64,000 nucleotides of DNA from Bacteroidales bacterium UBA4179 (GCA_002381125.1 DFUT01000009.1:27830-91829), one strand, 5' to 3'; numbered from the stretch's first letter, positions 9,000 to 18,071 are shown. Notes: a model not told the origin generated them from the sequence alone. Translations and numbers: made by a program.

Positions 9000-9812
9000 T
9001 TATTGCTTCTTTGATTCTTGATGTGAGAGAGGTTTATTTGTCTGTTGAAAATTGTCTTTATTTCCCAAATGTATGTTATAAAGTTGAATTCCCTTGAATA
9101 GGTTTATTCTGTCTTGTAAATGAATGAAGCCGGACAATTGCCGTAACGTGTCGTTCGGTATGTATTTCGATGCAGTCATCGAATAAGTTTGATTTGCGGC
9201 GATGGATTGGGTTTTGTATAGGGTTGTATCGGCATACTCAAGGATAAGCATTGAGATGAGTCGAGGTAGATTTTGTTGCGATAGTCCGATGACGTCGAAA
9301 CGGAAATCGAAATTGTTTTGATTGATTTGTTTGGAAATTTCTGCCGTATCCAGTCGGAATGAAAAGCCGGTCCCTGTCCCCATGAAGTCAAAGACATATA
9401 ATTGGGGAATATAAGAAGGGGATTGGGTCTTTCTTTTTATTTCTTGTTCGTGGGAATGCTGCTGTGCTATTTGTTGCTCGATGTTCTTTTGTTGGCGTAA
9501 AATGCGTGCCTTTACCGAGTCGTTGATTTTAAGGTAAATATCGATATGATCGGCATACCAAGAAAGCGATGTATCCCATTGTGCTTCCGTAATTCCGTGT
9601 TTGCGAAAAACCTGTTGTATAAAAGCTTCTTTTTTTTCAGGTGTATCGAATGTCGCATAATCGCTTTCTATCAAGGCTTCGGCAATATAGATATCGTACA
9701 AGAGTTTTTCCATCTCTTTTTTGCTCAGCACTTCTTTTGGGCGGCTGCAAAAAGAGATGAGCATGGTCGATGCCACAAGAAAAAACACATATACAAAAAC
9801 TCTATGCTTCAC
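9000..9812 (-). CDS. DUF4296 domain lipoprotein
   Basis: A 270-residue protein with a lipoprotein signal (hydrophobic residues 5-19, then LISFCSR with the lipidated Cys). The DUF4296 region follows (about 28-115): KKEMEKLLYDIYIAEALI, then HGITEAQWDTSLSWY and DIYLKIND. This family is found in Bacteroidetes and has no known function. Its start overlaps the end of lspA by 11 bases, so translation is probably coupled. LspA would remove the signal peptide of this very protein. The C-terminal half is less distinctive. Confidence 0.85.
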   Translation of the reverse strand: MKHRVFVYVFFLVASTMLISFCSRPKEVLSKKEMEKLLYDIYIAEALIESDYATFDTPEKKEAFIQQVFRKHGITEAQWDTSLSWYADHIDIYLKINDSVKARILRQQKNIEQQIAQQHSHEQEIKRKTQSPSYIPQLYVFDFMGTGTGFSFRLDTAEISKQINQNNFDFRFDVIGLSQQNLPRLISMLILEYADTTLYKTQSIAANQTYSMTASKYIPNDTLRQLSGFIHLQDRINLFKGIQLYNIHLGNKDNFQQTNKPLSHQESKKQ

Positions 9813-10485
9813 TGTTTATTCCTTTTTCTTTGGCGAGTTTCTTTTGTGCAAGCTTTTCTCTTTCTTTTTTCGATAAAAGAGAGTATGATAATGTTTTGCG
9901 ATAAAACAGTAATAGTATGATTACTCCAATTGTGATAGATGCATCGGCAATATTAAAAATAAAACGAAAAAACAATACCTCTTTTCCTCCTACTAGCGGT
10001 ATCCAATCGGGGATTGAAGTTTCGATAATGGGAAAATAAAGCATGTCTACCACTTTACCGTGCAACAGAGGCGCATACCCTTCTCCAAAAGGAACAAATG
10101 AAGCAATGTGACCGGGATAACTGGCTTCGAAAATAGCGCCGTAAAACACACTGTCTATAATATTTCCCGAAGCACCTGCCAGGATAAGCGATATGCAAAC
10201 AATAAATCCTGTTTTATAATCTTGTTTGATGAGTTTGTTCAAATAAATAATGATAGCGATAACGGCAATAATACGAAAGGCCGAAAGGAATAACTTCCCT
10301 ACAGCTTCTATTCCGAAAGCCATGCCGTTATTTTCCACAAAATAAATCTTGAACCACGGGGTTATGTTGATTGAATCATAAAGCCCCATGTGTGTCTTTA
10401 CCCATATTTTTGTGAGCTGATCGATAAAGAGAACCAGAAAAACAACCAGTATGGCTATAAGGCTCTTAGGTATTTTATTTTTCAT
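9802..10485 (-). CDS. lspA: lipoprotein signal peptidase (signal peptidase II)
   Basis: Inner-membrane aspartyl protease that cleaves the signal peptide from lipid-modified prolipoproteins. The 227-residue protein has four hydrophobic segments and the family motifs: DQLTKIW (residues 22-28), ENNGMAFG (51-58), AGASGNIIDS with catalytic D111, and FNIADASITIG with catalytic D181. It is longer than E. coli LspA (164 residues) because of extra residues between the last two motifs and a basic C-terminal tail. It lies 95 bases after the TraR/DksA-like gene and overlaps the DUF4296 gene. The window encodes several lipoproteins that would be its substrates. Confidence 0.96.
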   Translation of the reverse strand: MKNKIPKSLIAILVVFLVLFIDQLTKIWVKTHMGLYDSINITPWFKIYFVENNGMAFGIEAVGKLFLSAFRIIAVIAIIIYLNKLIKQDYKTGFIVCISLILAGASGNIIDSVFYGAIFEASYPGHIASFVPFGEGYAPLLHGKVVDMLYFPIIETSIPDWIPLVGGKEVLFFRFIFNIADASITIGVIILLLFYRKTLSYSLLSKKEREKLAQKKLAKEKGINSEA

Positions 10486-10518
10486 ATGGAGATGATTGCC
10501 TCATATGAATCCACTTAC

Positions 10519-10545
10519 GGAAAAGGGAAAAATTTTTCCCCTTCC
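10519..10545. repeat. inverted repeat between traR/dksA-like gene and lspA
   Basis: A perfect 16-base palindrome (10525-10540) of G/A then T/C runs, extended by GGAA and TTCC flanks. There is no T tract, so a terminator function is doubtful; it could slow read-through or stabilise the end of the upstream message. Confidence 0.4.
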
Positions 10546-10580
10546 GTTGCAATGGATCGATTAATATGCAAGATGTACAT

Positions 10581-10961
10581 TTATTTATTTCTGGCTTTTT
10601 TTGCTTCTATGCTTAGTGTGGCGTGAGGTACGGCACGAAGACGTTCTTTGGGAATGAGTTTGCCTGTTTCACGGCAAATTCCATATGTTCCGTTCTCAAT
10701 ACGTATGAGAGCAGCCTGAAGATTTTGGATAAATTTTAATTGACGTTGTGCTAACCTTCCGGCTTCTTCTTTTGATAATGTGGATGCTCCTTCTTCTAAA
10801 ATTTTAAATGTTGGAGAAGTGTCTGTCGTATCGTTACTGTCGGCATTCATCACCGCTGCACGCAGCATTTCGTATTCGCGTTTTGCCTGTTCCAATTTCT
10901 CGTTTATGAGGATTCGGAATTCTTCCAGTTCCTTTTTTGAATATCTTGTTTTTTCGCTCAT
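10581..10961 (-). CDS. TraR/DksA family protein lacking most zinc ligands
   Basis: A 126-residue protein of the DksA/TraR class, which binds the RNA polymerase secondary channel. It has a coiled-coil N-terminus (KKELEEFRILINEKLEQAKR) with an acidic tip (DSNDTTD) and the C-terminal globular part YGICRETGKLIPKERLRAVP. In zinc-bearing DksA four cysteines sit at C-x2-C and C-x2-C; here only the first remains and the others are T, S and A. The fold probably holds without zinc. The start has a strong AAGGAGG site five bases upstream. It follows ileS with its own promoter overlapping the ileS stop codon, and precedes lspA. Confidence 0.88.
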   Translation of the reverse strand: MSEKTRYSKKELEEFRILINEKLEQAKREYEMLRAAVMNADSNDTTDTSPTFKILEEGASTLSKEEAGRLAQRQLKFIQNLQAALIRIENGTYGICRETGKLIPKERLRAVPHATLSIEAKKARNK

Positions 10962-11037
10962 CGCTTCCTCCTTTTTTCTGTTTTCCTTCTATTTTTTTTA
11001 ATGATGATATTCTAACGCATTTTTCTAGAATTTTGTT

Positions 11038-11067
11038 CAAATATACACATAAACTATCAATTTTCAA
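11038..11067 (-). promoter_or_regulatory. promoter for the TraR/DksA-like gene
   Basis: On the minus strand, TTG (11065-11067), 19 bases, then TATATTTG (11038-11045). The -33 box overlaps the ileS stop codon. The leader to the start codon is about 70 bases. Confidence 0.65.
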
Positions 11068-14000
11068 TTGATTTTCTTGATAGTAATGGTTAATGTTTGA
11101 TCGTCGATTTCTATTTTGTCTTCTAAGTTTTTAGATGATAATTGGATGTTGTTTGCCAATACTTGCGATTTGATATATTCTGCATTTTCTCGGATTGCTT
11201 CGTCAACCATCGGATTTGCCGATATTTCAAGCGATATTCTGTCTGTAATCTCAAAATCCTTTGCTTTTCGAAGGTTTTGAATCCGATTTACCAATTCACG
11301 GGCAATTCCTTCTTTCCGTAGTTCGTCGGTAATGGAGATATCCAATCCAACGGTGATTTTGTCGGAAGTGCCTACCAGCCAGCCGGGAATGTCTTCCGAA
11401 ATAATTTCAACATCATCCCGGTGTATTTCAATTTGTTGTCCATTTATATTGAAAGTCAGTACGCCGTCCTTTTCAAGTGTATTGATATCGTTTTGAGATA
11501 TTTCTTGAAGAAGTGGGACGAGTTGTTTCATGATCTTACCGTAACGGGGTCCGAGCTTTTTGAAATTGGGTTTTACTCTTTTTACCAACATTGCGGTGGT
11601 AGAGTCGGCAAAATTCAGTTCTTTTACGTTTACTTCATTCAGAATAAGGGATTTTACAGCTTCGATGTTTTGCCTTTGTGTTTCGTCCACCGTAGGGATC
11701 ATGATTTGGGATAAGGGTTGGCGAACTTTGATGTTTACTTTTCGACGTAAAGACAGAACAATGGACGAGGTTGCCATTGCCAAGTACATTTGTTCTTCGA
11801 GCTTTTTATCGATATGATTTTCATCAGCTTTGGGGAAATCGGCCAAATGTACCGATTCAAAATTCTCACTTTCCGTTACCGTTATCAGATCCAAATAGAG
11901 CTTGTCGGCATAAAACGGTGCAATGGGAGCCATGAGTTTAGCTACGGTAATCAGGCATTGATAGAGCGTTTGGTAGGCCGAAAGCTTATCGTCGGTCATT
12001 CCTCCGCCCCAGAAACGTTTGCGATTGAGGCGAACGTACCAATTGCTGAGGTTGTCGATTACGAAATCGGTAATTGCGCGTCCGGCTTTGGTAGGTTCAT
12101 AAGTCTCCAAGTCTTCATCTACTTCTTTGATAAGCGTATTCAGCTCGGAAATAATCCAGCGATCGATTTCGGGACGTTTCTCGATAGGAATTGCGGGATA
12201 TTGATCATAAAAATCGTCCACATTGGCATATAATGCAAAGAAGGAATAGGTATTGTAGAGTGTTCCAAAAAATTTGCGACGCGCTTCTTCCACCCCTTCA
12301 ATATCGAATTTCAGATTTTCCCAAGGTGATGCATTGGTAATCATGTACCACCGTAACGAATCGGAACCGTATTCCTCGATTGTTTCAAAAGGATCTACGG
12401 CATTGCCCAATCGTTTCGACATTTTGTTCCCATTTTTGTCGAGCACCAGCCCGTTGGCAATTACATTTTTAAATGCAACACTATCTTTTACCATTGTAGA
12501 AATGGCGTGAAGTGTAAAGAACCAACCACGCGTTTGATCGACTCCCTCGGCAATGAAATCGGCCGGATATACTTTTTGGAATTCTTCTTCCGAAATATGA
12601 GGATAGAACACCTGACCAAACGGCATTGCACCCGAATCGAACCATACGTCGATGAGATCGGTTTCGCGCTTCATGGGTTTTCCACTATCGGATACCAGAA
12701 CAATATTATCCACATACGGACGATGCAGGTCTATTTTGTCGTAAGGTATTTCCCGACAATTATCCAGGTCGAGGTCTTCCCAAGGAAGTTTTTTCATCAC
12801 GCCGGCATCCAATGCTTTTTGCATTTCACTAAACAACTCTTCAACCAATCCGATGCACTTTTCTTCTTTACCGTCTTCCGTGCGCCAGATAGGCAGAGGT
12901 GTTCCCCAATAACGACTGCGACTCAGATTCCAATCTTGTAGGTTTTCGAGCCATTTGCCAAAACGTCCTGTACCTGTAGAAGCCGGTTTCCAGTTGATTG
13001 TTTGGTTGAGTTCTATCATTCGCTCTTTGCAAGCTGTGGTGCGAATAAACCAGCTATCCAAGGGGTAATACAAGACGGGTTTATCGGTGCGCCAGCAGTG
13101 CGGGTAGGGGTGCACCTGTTTTTCTATACGAAATGCTTTGTTTTGCTGTTTCAGCATAACACAAAGATCGATGTCGAGGGTAGGATCGTCTTCCGAAAGT
13201 GTTTCGTGGTATTCGTTTTTTACATATCGGCCTGCGAATTCGCCATATAATTCCACATTGACATTATCTTTCACAAAATCGGGATCAAGATCTTCCAATC
13301 TGAAATATTTTCCCGTTAAATCGACCATCGGACGAAGGTTGCCGTCTTTGTCCTTCAACATTAATCCCGGCACATTGTATTCTTTCCCCACTTTGGCATC
13401 GTCTGCGCCAAAGGTGGGGGCAATATGTACGATCCCCGTACCGTCTTCTGTGGAAACAAAATCGGCTGTAACTACCCGAAATGCATTATCGGAAGCTTTT
13501 ACCCAGGGTATCAATTGTTCATAATGCATCCCTGCAAGCTCCGAACCTTTCCATGTTTTTTCCAATACCTTAAAAGGAATATTTTTATCGCCGGGTTTGT
13601 ACTCTGTCAGGGATAAATTTTTGTTCTTCTCGGGGAAATAGGCCGGTATCCGATCCTTTGCAAGTACAGCGGTCATGGGTTTCCCCGTATAGGGATTGTA
13701 AGTTTGTACTGCCGCATATTCAACATTGGGGTTGACGGCCAATAATACATTGGACGGCAACGTCCACGGTGTGGTGGTCCAGGCCAAGAAAAAAGCCTCG
13801 CCGAATTGTGCCATTTCGGGGAATGGATCCGTAATCTTGAACTGGGCTGTGCAAGTCGTATCTTTTACGTCACGATAACAGCCGGGTTGATTCAATTCAT
13901 GCGTACTCAGACCGGTTCCGGCAGCGGGGGAGTAGGGTTGTATGGTATACCCTTTGTAAAGATATCCCTTGTTATATAAATCTTTGAGCAAATACCAGAG

Positions 14001-14480
14001 AGTTTCGATGTAACGGTTATCGTACGTTATGTATGGATTTTTCATGTCTACCCAGTAACCCATTTTTCGGGTGAGGTCTTCCCATTCTTTGGTATATTTC
14101 ATTACTTCCCTCTTGCAGGTAGCATTAAATTCTTCCACGGAAATTTTTTCCCCGATATCTTCTTTGGTAATACCCAACATTTTTTCTACCCCCAATTCTA
14201 CGGGCAAACCGTGGGTATCCCATCCGGCTTTTCGGTTTACAAGGAATCCTTTCATGGTTTTATAGCGGCAGAAAATATCTTTTATGGAACGGGCCATAAC
14301 GTGATGAATGCCCGGCATTCCATTTGCCGAAGGAGGACCTTCATAAAATACAAATGATGGATGTCCTTTGCGAATTTCCAGACTTTTTTGGAATATGTCT
14401 TTTTCGTCCCACGTTCTTAATATTTCCTTGTTGACCTTTGAAAGATCCAATTGATTATACTCCGAAAATTTCTTTTTCAT
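11064..14480 (-). CDS. ileS: isoleucyl-tRNA synthetase, type 2, with swapped HxGH motif
   Basis: Attaches isoleucine to tRNA-Ile. The 1138-residue class I synthetase has the N-terminal catalytic domain, the large editing insertion, KMSKR at about residue 686 (NGNKMSKRLGNAVDP) and a long C-terminal region. Its length and sequence fit the eukaryote-like type 2 IleRS. The adenylate-binding motif, normally HxGH, reads GIHH at residues 57-60 (14301-14312), with the first and third positions exchanged. I recall published work linking this swap in type 2 IleRS to very strong mupirocin resistance. The gene is transcribed divergently from the EEP hydrolase. The TraR/DksA-like gene, lspA and DUF4296 gene follow. 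Confidence 0.97.
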   Translation of the reverse strand: MKKKFSEYNQLDLSKVNKEILRTWDEKDIFQKSLEIRKGHPSFVFYEGPPSANGMPGIHHVMARSIKDIFCRYKTMKGFLVNRKAGWDTHGLPVELGVEKMLGITKEDIGEKISVEEFNATCKREVMKYTKEWEDLTRKMGYWVDMKNPYITYDNRYIETLWYLLKDLYNKGYLYKGYTIQPYSPAAGTGLSTHELNQPGCYRDVKDTTCTAQFKITDPFPEMAQFGEAFFLAWTTTPWTLPSNVLLAVNPNVEYAAVQTYNPYTGKPMTAVLAKDRIPAYFPEKNKNLSLTEYKPGDKNIPFKVLEKTWKGSELAGMHYEQLIPWVKASDNAFRVVTADFVSTEDGTGIVHIAPTFGADDAKVGKEYNVPGLMLKDKDGNLRPMVDLTGKYFRLEDLDPDFVKDNVNVELYGEFAGRYVKNEYHETLSEDDPTLDIDLCVMLKQQNKAFRIEKQVHPYPHCWRTDKPVLYYPLDSWFIRTTACKERMIELNQTINWKPASTGTGRFGKWLENLQDWNLSRSRYWGTPLPIWRTEDGKEEKCIGLVEELFSEMQKALDAGVMKKLPWEDLDLDNCREIPYDKIDLHRPYVDNIVLVSDSGKPMKRETDLIDVWFDSGAMPFGQVFYPHISEEEFQKVYPADFIAEGVDQTRGWFFTLHAISTMVKDSVAFKNVIANGLVLDKNGNKMSKRLGNAVDPFETIEEYGSDSLRWYMITNASPWENLKFDIEGVEEARRKFFGTLYNTYSFFALYANVDDFYDQYPAIPIEKRPEIDRWIISELNTLIKEVDEDLETYEPTKAGRAITDFVIDNLSNWYVRLNRKRFWGGGMTDDKLSAYQTLYQCLITVAKLMAPIAPFYADKLYLDLITVTESENFESVHLADFPKADENHIDKKLEEQMYLAMATSSIVLSLRRKVNIKVRQPLSQIMIPTVDETQRQNIEAVKSLILNEVNVKELNFADSTTAMLVKRVKPNFKKLGPRYGKIMKQLVPLLQEISQNDINTLEKDGVLTFNINGQQIEIHRDDVEIISEDIPGWLVGTSDKITVGLDISITDELRKEGIARELVNRIQNLRKAKDFEITDRISLEISANPMVDEAIRENAEYIKSQVLANNIQLSSKNLEDKIEIDDQTLTITIKKIN

Positions 14481-14514
14481 ATTTTAAATTGTGTCCTCTT
14501 ATAAAATTAAATTG

Positions 14515-14544
14515 CAAAGGTAGTGATAAATTGAAAATTAGCAA
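14515..14544 (-). promoter_or_regulatory. promoter for ileS
   Basis: On the minus strand, TTGC (14541-14544), 18 bases, then TACCTTTG (14515-14522), 34 bases before the start codon. Confidence 0.5.
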
Positions 14545-14575
14545 TCAAAAAATCTCGGTTAGTGAGAAAATTGAC

Positions 14576-14583
14576 TAACTTTG
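14576..14583 (+). promoter_or_regulatory. -7 element for the EEP hydrolase gene
   Basis: TAACTTTG lies 26 bases before the start codon, back-to-back with the ileS promoter. The -33 box is not clear. Confidence 0.45.
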
Positions 14584-14609
14584 GATTGTTATAAAAAGCA
14601 AACAAGGAT

Positions 14610-15467
14610 ATGAAAAAAACGATGACTTCTTTATTTTGTTTTACGTTCGTTTCAATTTTGATCGCAACTTTTGCCCAAGACAAAAAAACGTGCATGTTGA
14701 ATGTGGCAACATTTAATTTGCGTATGGACACGCCAAGTGATGGCGAAAATGCTTGGCCTAAAAGAAAGGAAATGGTAAAGGGATTGATTCGTTTTCACGA
14801 TTTCGATATTTGTGGTACTCAAGAAGGTTTTAAGCATCAGTTGAACGATATTTTGGAGTTGGGCAATTATTCCTATGTGGGAGCAGGACGCGATGATGGG
14901 AAGGACGCCGGCGAGCATTCGGCAATTTTGTATAAAAAAGATCGTTTAGAAGTGCTTGAAAATGGCAATTTTTGGTTTTCCGAAACGCCCGATATTCCTG
15001 GTAAAGGCTGGGATGCAACGTGTTGCAACCGCATCTGCTCATGGGCAAAGTTTAAAGATAAAAAATCGGGGAAAGAGTTTTATGTTTTCAATTCGCATTT
15101 CGATCACGAAGGCCGAGTTGCCCGAAGAAATTCATCGTTATTGTTATTGAAAAGAATCCAGGAAATTGCAGGGAATATGCCGGTATTCTGCACAGGCGAT
15201 TTCAATGCAATTCCCGATGACGACCCCATTCAGATCATTTACAACGACGGCAGTCTAATGGATTCCTACCGGGTTACACGGCAACCTCCTTATGGAACGG
15301 AAGGCACCTTCCATTCTTTTAATGTGAATTCGCCTATGAAAGACCGAATAGACTATATTTGGGTAACAAAAAACATTACGGTTATTAAATATGGCACGCT
15401 CAATGAACAACAATATGGGCGATTCCCTTCGGATCATTTTCCGGTAATGATCAAAGCCGTTTTTTAA
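14610..15467 (+). CDS. secreted endonuclease/exonuclease/phosphatase family hydrolase
   Basis: A 285-residue protein with a signal peptide (hydrophobic residues 5-22, FCFTFVSILIATFAQ). The mature part has the EEP fold motifs in order: ATFNLRMD, CGTQEG (metal-binding Glu), NSHFDHEG, GDFNA, DRIDYIW and SDHFPV (catalytic His). This superfamily cuts phosphodiester or phosphomonoester bonds in nucleic acids, sphingomyelin, inositol phosphates or other substrates. The substrate cannot be read here, and export suggests one outside the cytoplasm. It stops six bases before the end of the convergent aminotransferase gene. Confidence 0.88.
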   Translation: MKKTMTSLFCFTFVSILIATFAQDKKTCMLNVATFNLRMDTPSDGENAWPKRKEMVKGLIRFHDFDICGTQEGFKHQLNDILELGNYSYVGAGRDDGKDAGEHSAILYKKDRLEVLENGNFWFSETPDIPGKGWDATCCNRICSWAKFKDKKSGKEFYVFNSHFDHEGRVARRNSSLLLLKRIQEIAGNMPVFCTGDFNAIPDDDPIQIIYNDGSLMDSYRVTRQPPYGTEGTFHSFNVNSPMKDRIDYIWVTKNITVIKYGTLNEQQYGRFPSDHFPVMIKAVF

Positions 15468-15473
15468 AAAACG

Positions 15474-16670
15474 TTATGCCAGTTTTGCCAACGCTTCTTT
15501 TATACGGTTAATTGCTTTGGCGATATTTTCCTCGGACGTCGCATACGATAATCGAATGCATGTGGGTGCACCAAATGCAGCACCACCTACGCAGGCTACA
15601 TGTCCTTCTTCGAGCAAATACATGGCAAGATCGGATGCATTCTTGATGATTTTTCCATTATGTGATTTTCCGAAATAGCTGTCACATTGGGGGAAGATAT
15701 AAAAAGCACCCATCGGATCGTTGACCTTCAAACCCGGAATGTTGTCGAGAAGGTTCACGATAAGATTTTTTCTTCTTTGGAAAGCTTGACGCATGGTTTC
15801 TACGCATGTCTGATCACCGGTATATGCGGCTAGAGCAGCTTTTTGCGAAATGGATGACGGCCCCGATGTATATTGTCCTTGCAAGGTATTGCAAGCCGAT
15901 GCCAGCCATTTTGGAGCAGCTATCCACCCGATACGCCATCCTGTCATGGCGTAAGCCTTGGATACTCCATTTGCTATGATTACACGTTGTCGAATGTTTT
16001 CGAATTGCGCAATGCTTTCGTGTTTCCCGATATAATTGATGTGTTCGTAAATTTCGTCTGAAATCACGAATATTTGCGGATGAACGGCCAAAACATCGGC
16101 CAACTTCTCTAGTTCTTCTTTAGTGTAAACACTTCCCGTCGGATTTGAAGGAGAACAAAGGATAAGTGCTTTTGTTTTGGGTGTAATGGCTTTTTCCAGT
16201 TGTTCGGCAGTAATTTTAAAGTTTTGTTCGATGTCGGCTGCTATAAAAACCGATTTTCCTTCGGCCAGTTTAACCATTTCGGGATAACTTACCCAATAAG
16301 GTGCGGGAATAATCACTTCATCGCCTTTGTTTATCAATGTCAGTATTACATTGCAAATGGATTGTTTTGCCCCGTTGGAACAGACAATCTGATCGGGTGT
16401 AAAATCAAGATTATTTTCTCTTTCCAGTTTTTCGCATATGGCTTTTCGCAAATCAAGGTAGCCGGGAACAGGTGAATAGAAAGTGAAATTATCGTCTATG
16501 GCTTTTTTTGCAGCTTCTTTTATGTGATCGGGAGTATTGAAATCGGGCTCGCCGACGCTTAAATTGATTACGTCAATACCCTGTGCTTTCAGTTCATTGC
16601 TTTTTTGCGACATGGCAAATGTTTCCGAGGGTGAAAGCGTTGTTATTCGGATAGATAGGGGAGTGTTCAT
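15474..16670 (-). CDS. PLP-dependent aminotransferase, aspartate aminotransferase type
   Basis: A 398-residue class I/II aminotransferase. Motifs seen are INLSVGEPDFNTP near the start, NPTGSVYTKEELE, ISDEIYEHINYIG, the PLP-lysine segment GVSKAYAMTGWRIGW, and the C-terminal RLSYATSEE with the substrate-carboxylate Arg. This fits subgroup I-gamma aspartate aminotransferases that make aspartate from oxaloacetate and glutamate; some members accept aromatic substrates or prephenate. It stands alone, with a TATATTTG element upstream at 16706-16713. Aspartate feeds the NadB and ThrA pathways also encoded in this window. Confidence 0.92.
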   Translation of the reverse strand: MNTPLSIRITTLSPSETFAMSQKSNELKAQGIDVINLSVGEPDFNTPDHIKEAAKKAIDDNFTFYSPVPGYLDLRKAICEKLERENNLDFTPDQIVCSNGAKQSICNVILTLINKGDEVIIPAPYWVSYPEMVKLAEGKSVFIAADIEQNFKITAEQLEKAITPKTKALILCSPSNPTGSVYTKEELEKLADVLAVHPQIFVISDEIYEHINYIGKHESIAQFENIRQRVIIANGVSKAYAMTGWRIGWIAAPKWLASACNTLQGQYTSGPSSISQKAALAAYTGDQTCVETMRQAFQRRKNLIVNLLDNIPGLKVNDPMGAFYIFPQCDSYFGKSHNGKIIKNASDLAMYLLEEGHVACVGGAAFGAPTCIRLSYATSEENIAKAINRIKEALAKLA

Positions 16671-16705
16671 AAATTATATTTTTACTTTTTGAACAAAAAT
16701 CTGCG

Positions 16706-16713
16706 CAAATATA
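16706..16713 (-). promoter_or_regulatory. -7 element for the aminotransferase gene
   Basis: TATATTTG on the minus strand, 35 bases before the start codon; the -33 box is unclear. Confidence 0.45.
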
Positions 16714-16780
16714 ATGAAAATTCATTTTCTACGTGATTGTTTATGGATTTTTGTAAGGAAAAATGATTTATGGGTTGCAA

Positions 16781-16812
16781 TAAAATAAAAAAACCGCCTG
16801 AAAAAGCGGTTT
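16781..16812 (-). terminator. terminator after tRNA-Ser(GCT)
   Basis: Stem AAACCGC/GCGGTTT (16791-16797 with 16806-16812). Read on the minus strand it is followed by a long T run with one interruption. Confidence 0.75.
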
Positions 16813-16815
16813 CTG

Positions 16816-16902
16816 CGGAAGCTGGGGGATTCGAACCCCCGGTACGATTACTCGTACGGCAGTTTAGCAAACTGCTGGTTTCAGCCACTCACCCAAACTT
16901 CC
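16816..16902 (-). tRNA. tRNA-Ser (anticodon GCT)
   Basis: An 87-base class II tRNA on the minus strand. Acceptor GGAAGTT/AGCTTCC includes one G-T pair, anticodon stem GCAGT/ACTGC encloses loop TTGCTAA (anticodon GCT), and a long variable arm and GGTTCGAATCC T arm follow. CCA is not encoded. It is flanked by a consensus promoter and a terminator. Confidence 0.96.
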
Positions 16903-16928
16903 GAATGAAAAGTTTGCAAAATCGCTTG

Positions 16929-16960
16929 CAAATATACGAGTTTGTTTTCAGCTTATCAAA
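16929..16960 (-). promoter_or_regulatory. promoter for tRNA-Ser(GCT)
   Basis: On the minus strand, TTTG (16957-16960), 20 bases, then TATATTTG (16929-16936): a full match to the Bacteroidetes consensus, 26 bases before the tRNA. Confidence 0.75.
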
Positions 16961-16990
16961 GGAAATTCAAATTTTTCGTGAAAATATTCC

Positions 16991-16998
16991 TACATTTG
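16991..16998 (+). promoter_or_regulatory. -7 element for mltG
   Basis: TACATTTG ends 29 bases before the mltG start and is divergent from the tRNA-Ser promoter. No TTTG lies at the right distance upstream. Confidence 0.45.
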
Positions 16999-17027
16999 CA
17001 TACTTTTTTGTGGTAAAAATCGGTTGA

Positions 17028-18071
17028 ATGAAAAAGAAATCAAAAAGAAAACGGTATAAAAAAGCAGGATGGATTTTTTTATTGGCAGTATTGCTGATAA
17101 TGGGTGCTGTTTTTTATTTAAAAAAAACCGTTTTTAAACCTTTCACTCCGGATACGACCGTTTATATCTACATTGATGAAAAAAGAGATTTCGATGATAT
17201 TGTTCATCAATTGAAGGAAAAAGCCGGTTTGCCTTCAGAAAAAATTTTCAACATGTTGGCAAAGCGAATGAACTATTTGTCTAATATCAAAACCGGTTGT
17301 TATGCCGTTAAAAATGGTATGACCATGATCGAGTTGATTCGTATTTTGCGTGCAGGAATGCAAACCCCCGTAAATCTTACTTTCAATAATATTCGCACAA
17401 AGACCGACCTGGTTTCGCGACTTTCGCAACAACTCATGCTAGATAGTGTTTCTTTAATGAATGCCTTGAATGATTTGGAAAAAGTCGAGAAATTTGGATT
17501 CGATACCTGTACGGTGGTATGTATGTTTATTCCCAATACGTATGAAGTATATTGGGATATCGGGGTCGACAAACTTCTTTCGCGAATGAAACGCGAATAC
17601 GATATTTTCTGGAATGCTGAGCGAAAAGCCAAAGCCCAAAAAATTGGTTTGACGCCGGTAGAAGTTTCCATCTTGGCGTCCATTGTTGAAGAAGAGGCCA
17701 CTTATCCCGATGAATATCCGGTTATAGCAGGTCTTTATTTGAATCGTTTGCATAAGGGAATGAAACTTGAAGCCGATCCGACAGTCAAGTTTGCCGTTGG
17801 CGACTTTTCGTTGCAGCGCATTCTGTTTAAGCACTTGGAAGTGGACTCGCCTTATAATACATATAAATATGCCGGATTACCGCCGGGACCCATTCGTATA
17901 CCCTCTATCGAAGCCATTGATGCTGTTCTTTCACCTCAACAGCATGGTTATCTGTTTATGTGCGCCAAAGACGATCTTTCCGGGAGACATAATTTTGCGT
18001 CTACACATACAGAACATGCACGCAATGCGGTACGCTATCAGCGTGCACTCGATGGAAGAAAAATCTACTAA
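17028..18071 (+). CDS. mltG: endolytic murein transglycosylase MltG (YceG)
   Basis: Cleaves growing glycan strands near the inner membrane and so sets glycan chain ends. The 347-residue protein has a basic N-terminus (KKKSKRKRYKKAG), one membrane segment (about residues 14-30), a LysM-like region (about 40-105) and the YceG catalytic region with SIVEEEATYPDEYPVIAGLY, which holds the catalytic Glu. LEADPTVKFA and SPYNTYKYAGLPPGPI follow. The length matches the family. Its stop codon overlaps the end of the convergent aldo/keto reductase gene by four bases. Confidence 0.95.
   Translation: MKKKSKRKRYKKAGWIFLLAVLLIMGAVFYLKKTVFKPFTPDTTVYIYIDEKRDFDDIVHQLKEKAGLPSEKIFNMLAKRMNYLSNIKTGCYAVKNGMTMIELIRILRAGMQTPVNLTFNNIRTKTDLVSRLSQQLMLDSVSLMNALNDLEKVEKFGFDTCTVVCMFIPNTYEVYWDIGVDKLLSRMKREYDIFWNAERKAKAQKIGLTPVEVSILASIVEEEATYPDEYPVIAGLYLNRLHKGMKLEADPTVKFAVGDFSLQRILFKHLEVDSPYNTYKYAGLPPGPIRIPSIEAIDAVLSPQQHGYLFMCAKDDLSGRHNFASTHTEHARNAVRYQRALDGRKIY

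Noticed and set aside
15458..15473. Perfect palindrome between the convergent hydrolase and aminotransferase genes as a terminator
   Set aside because: It has no loop-forming spacer and is only A/T runs with CG ends; both stop codons lie in or beside it, so it is probably chance.
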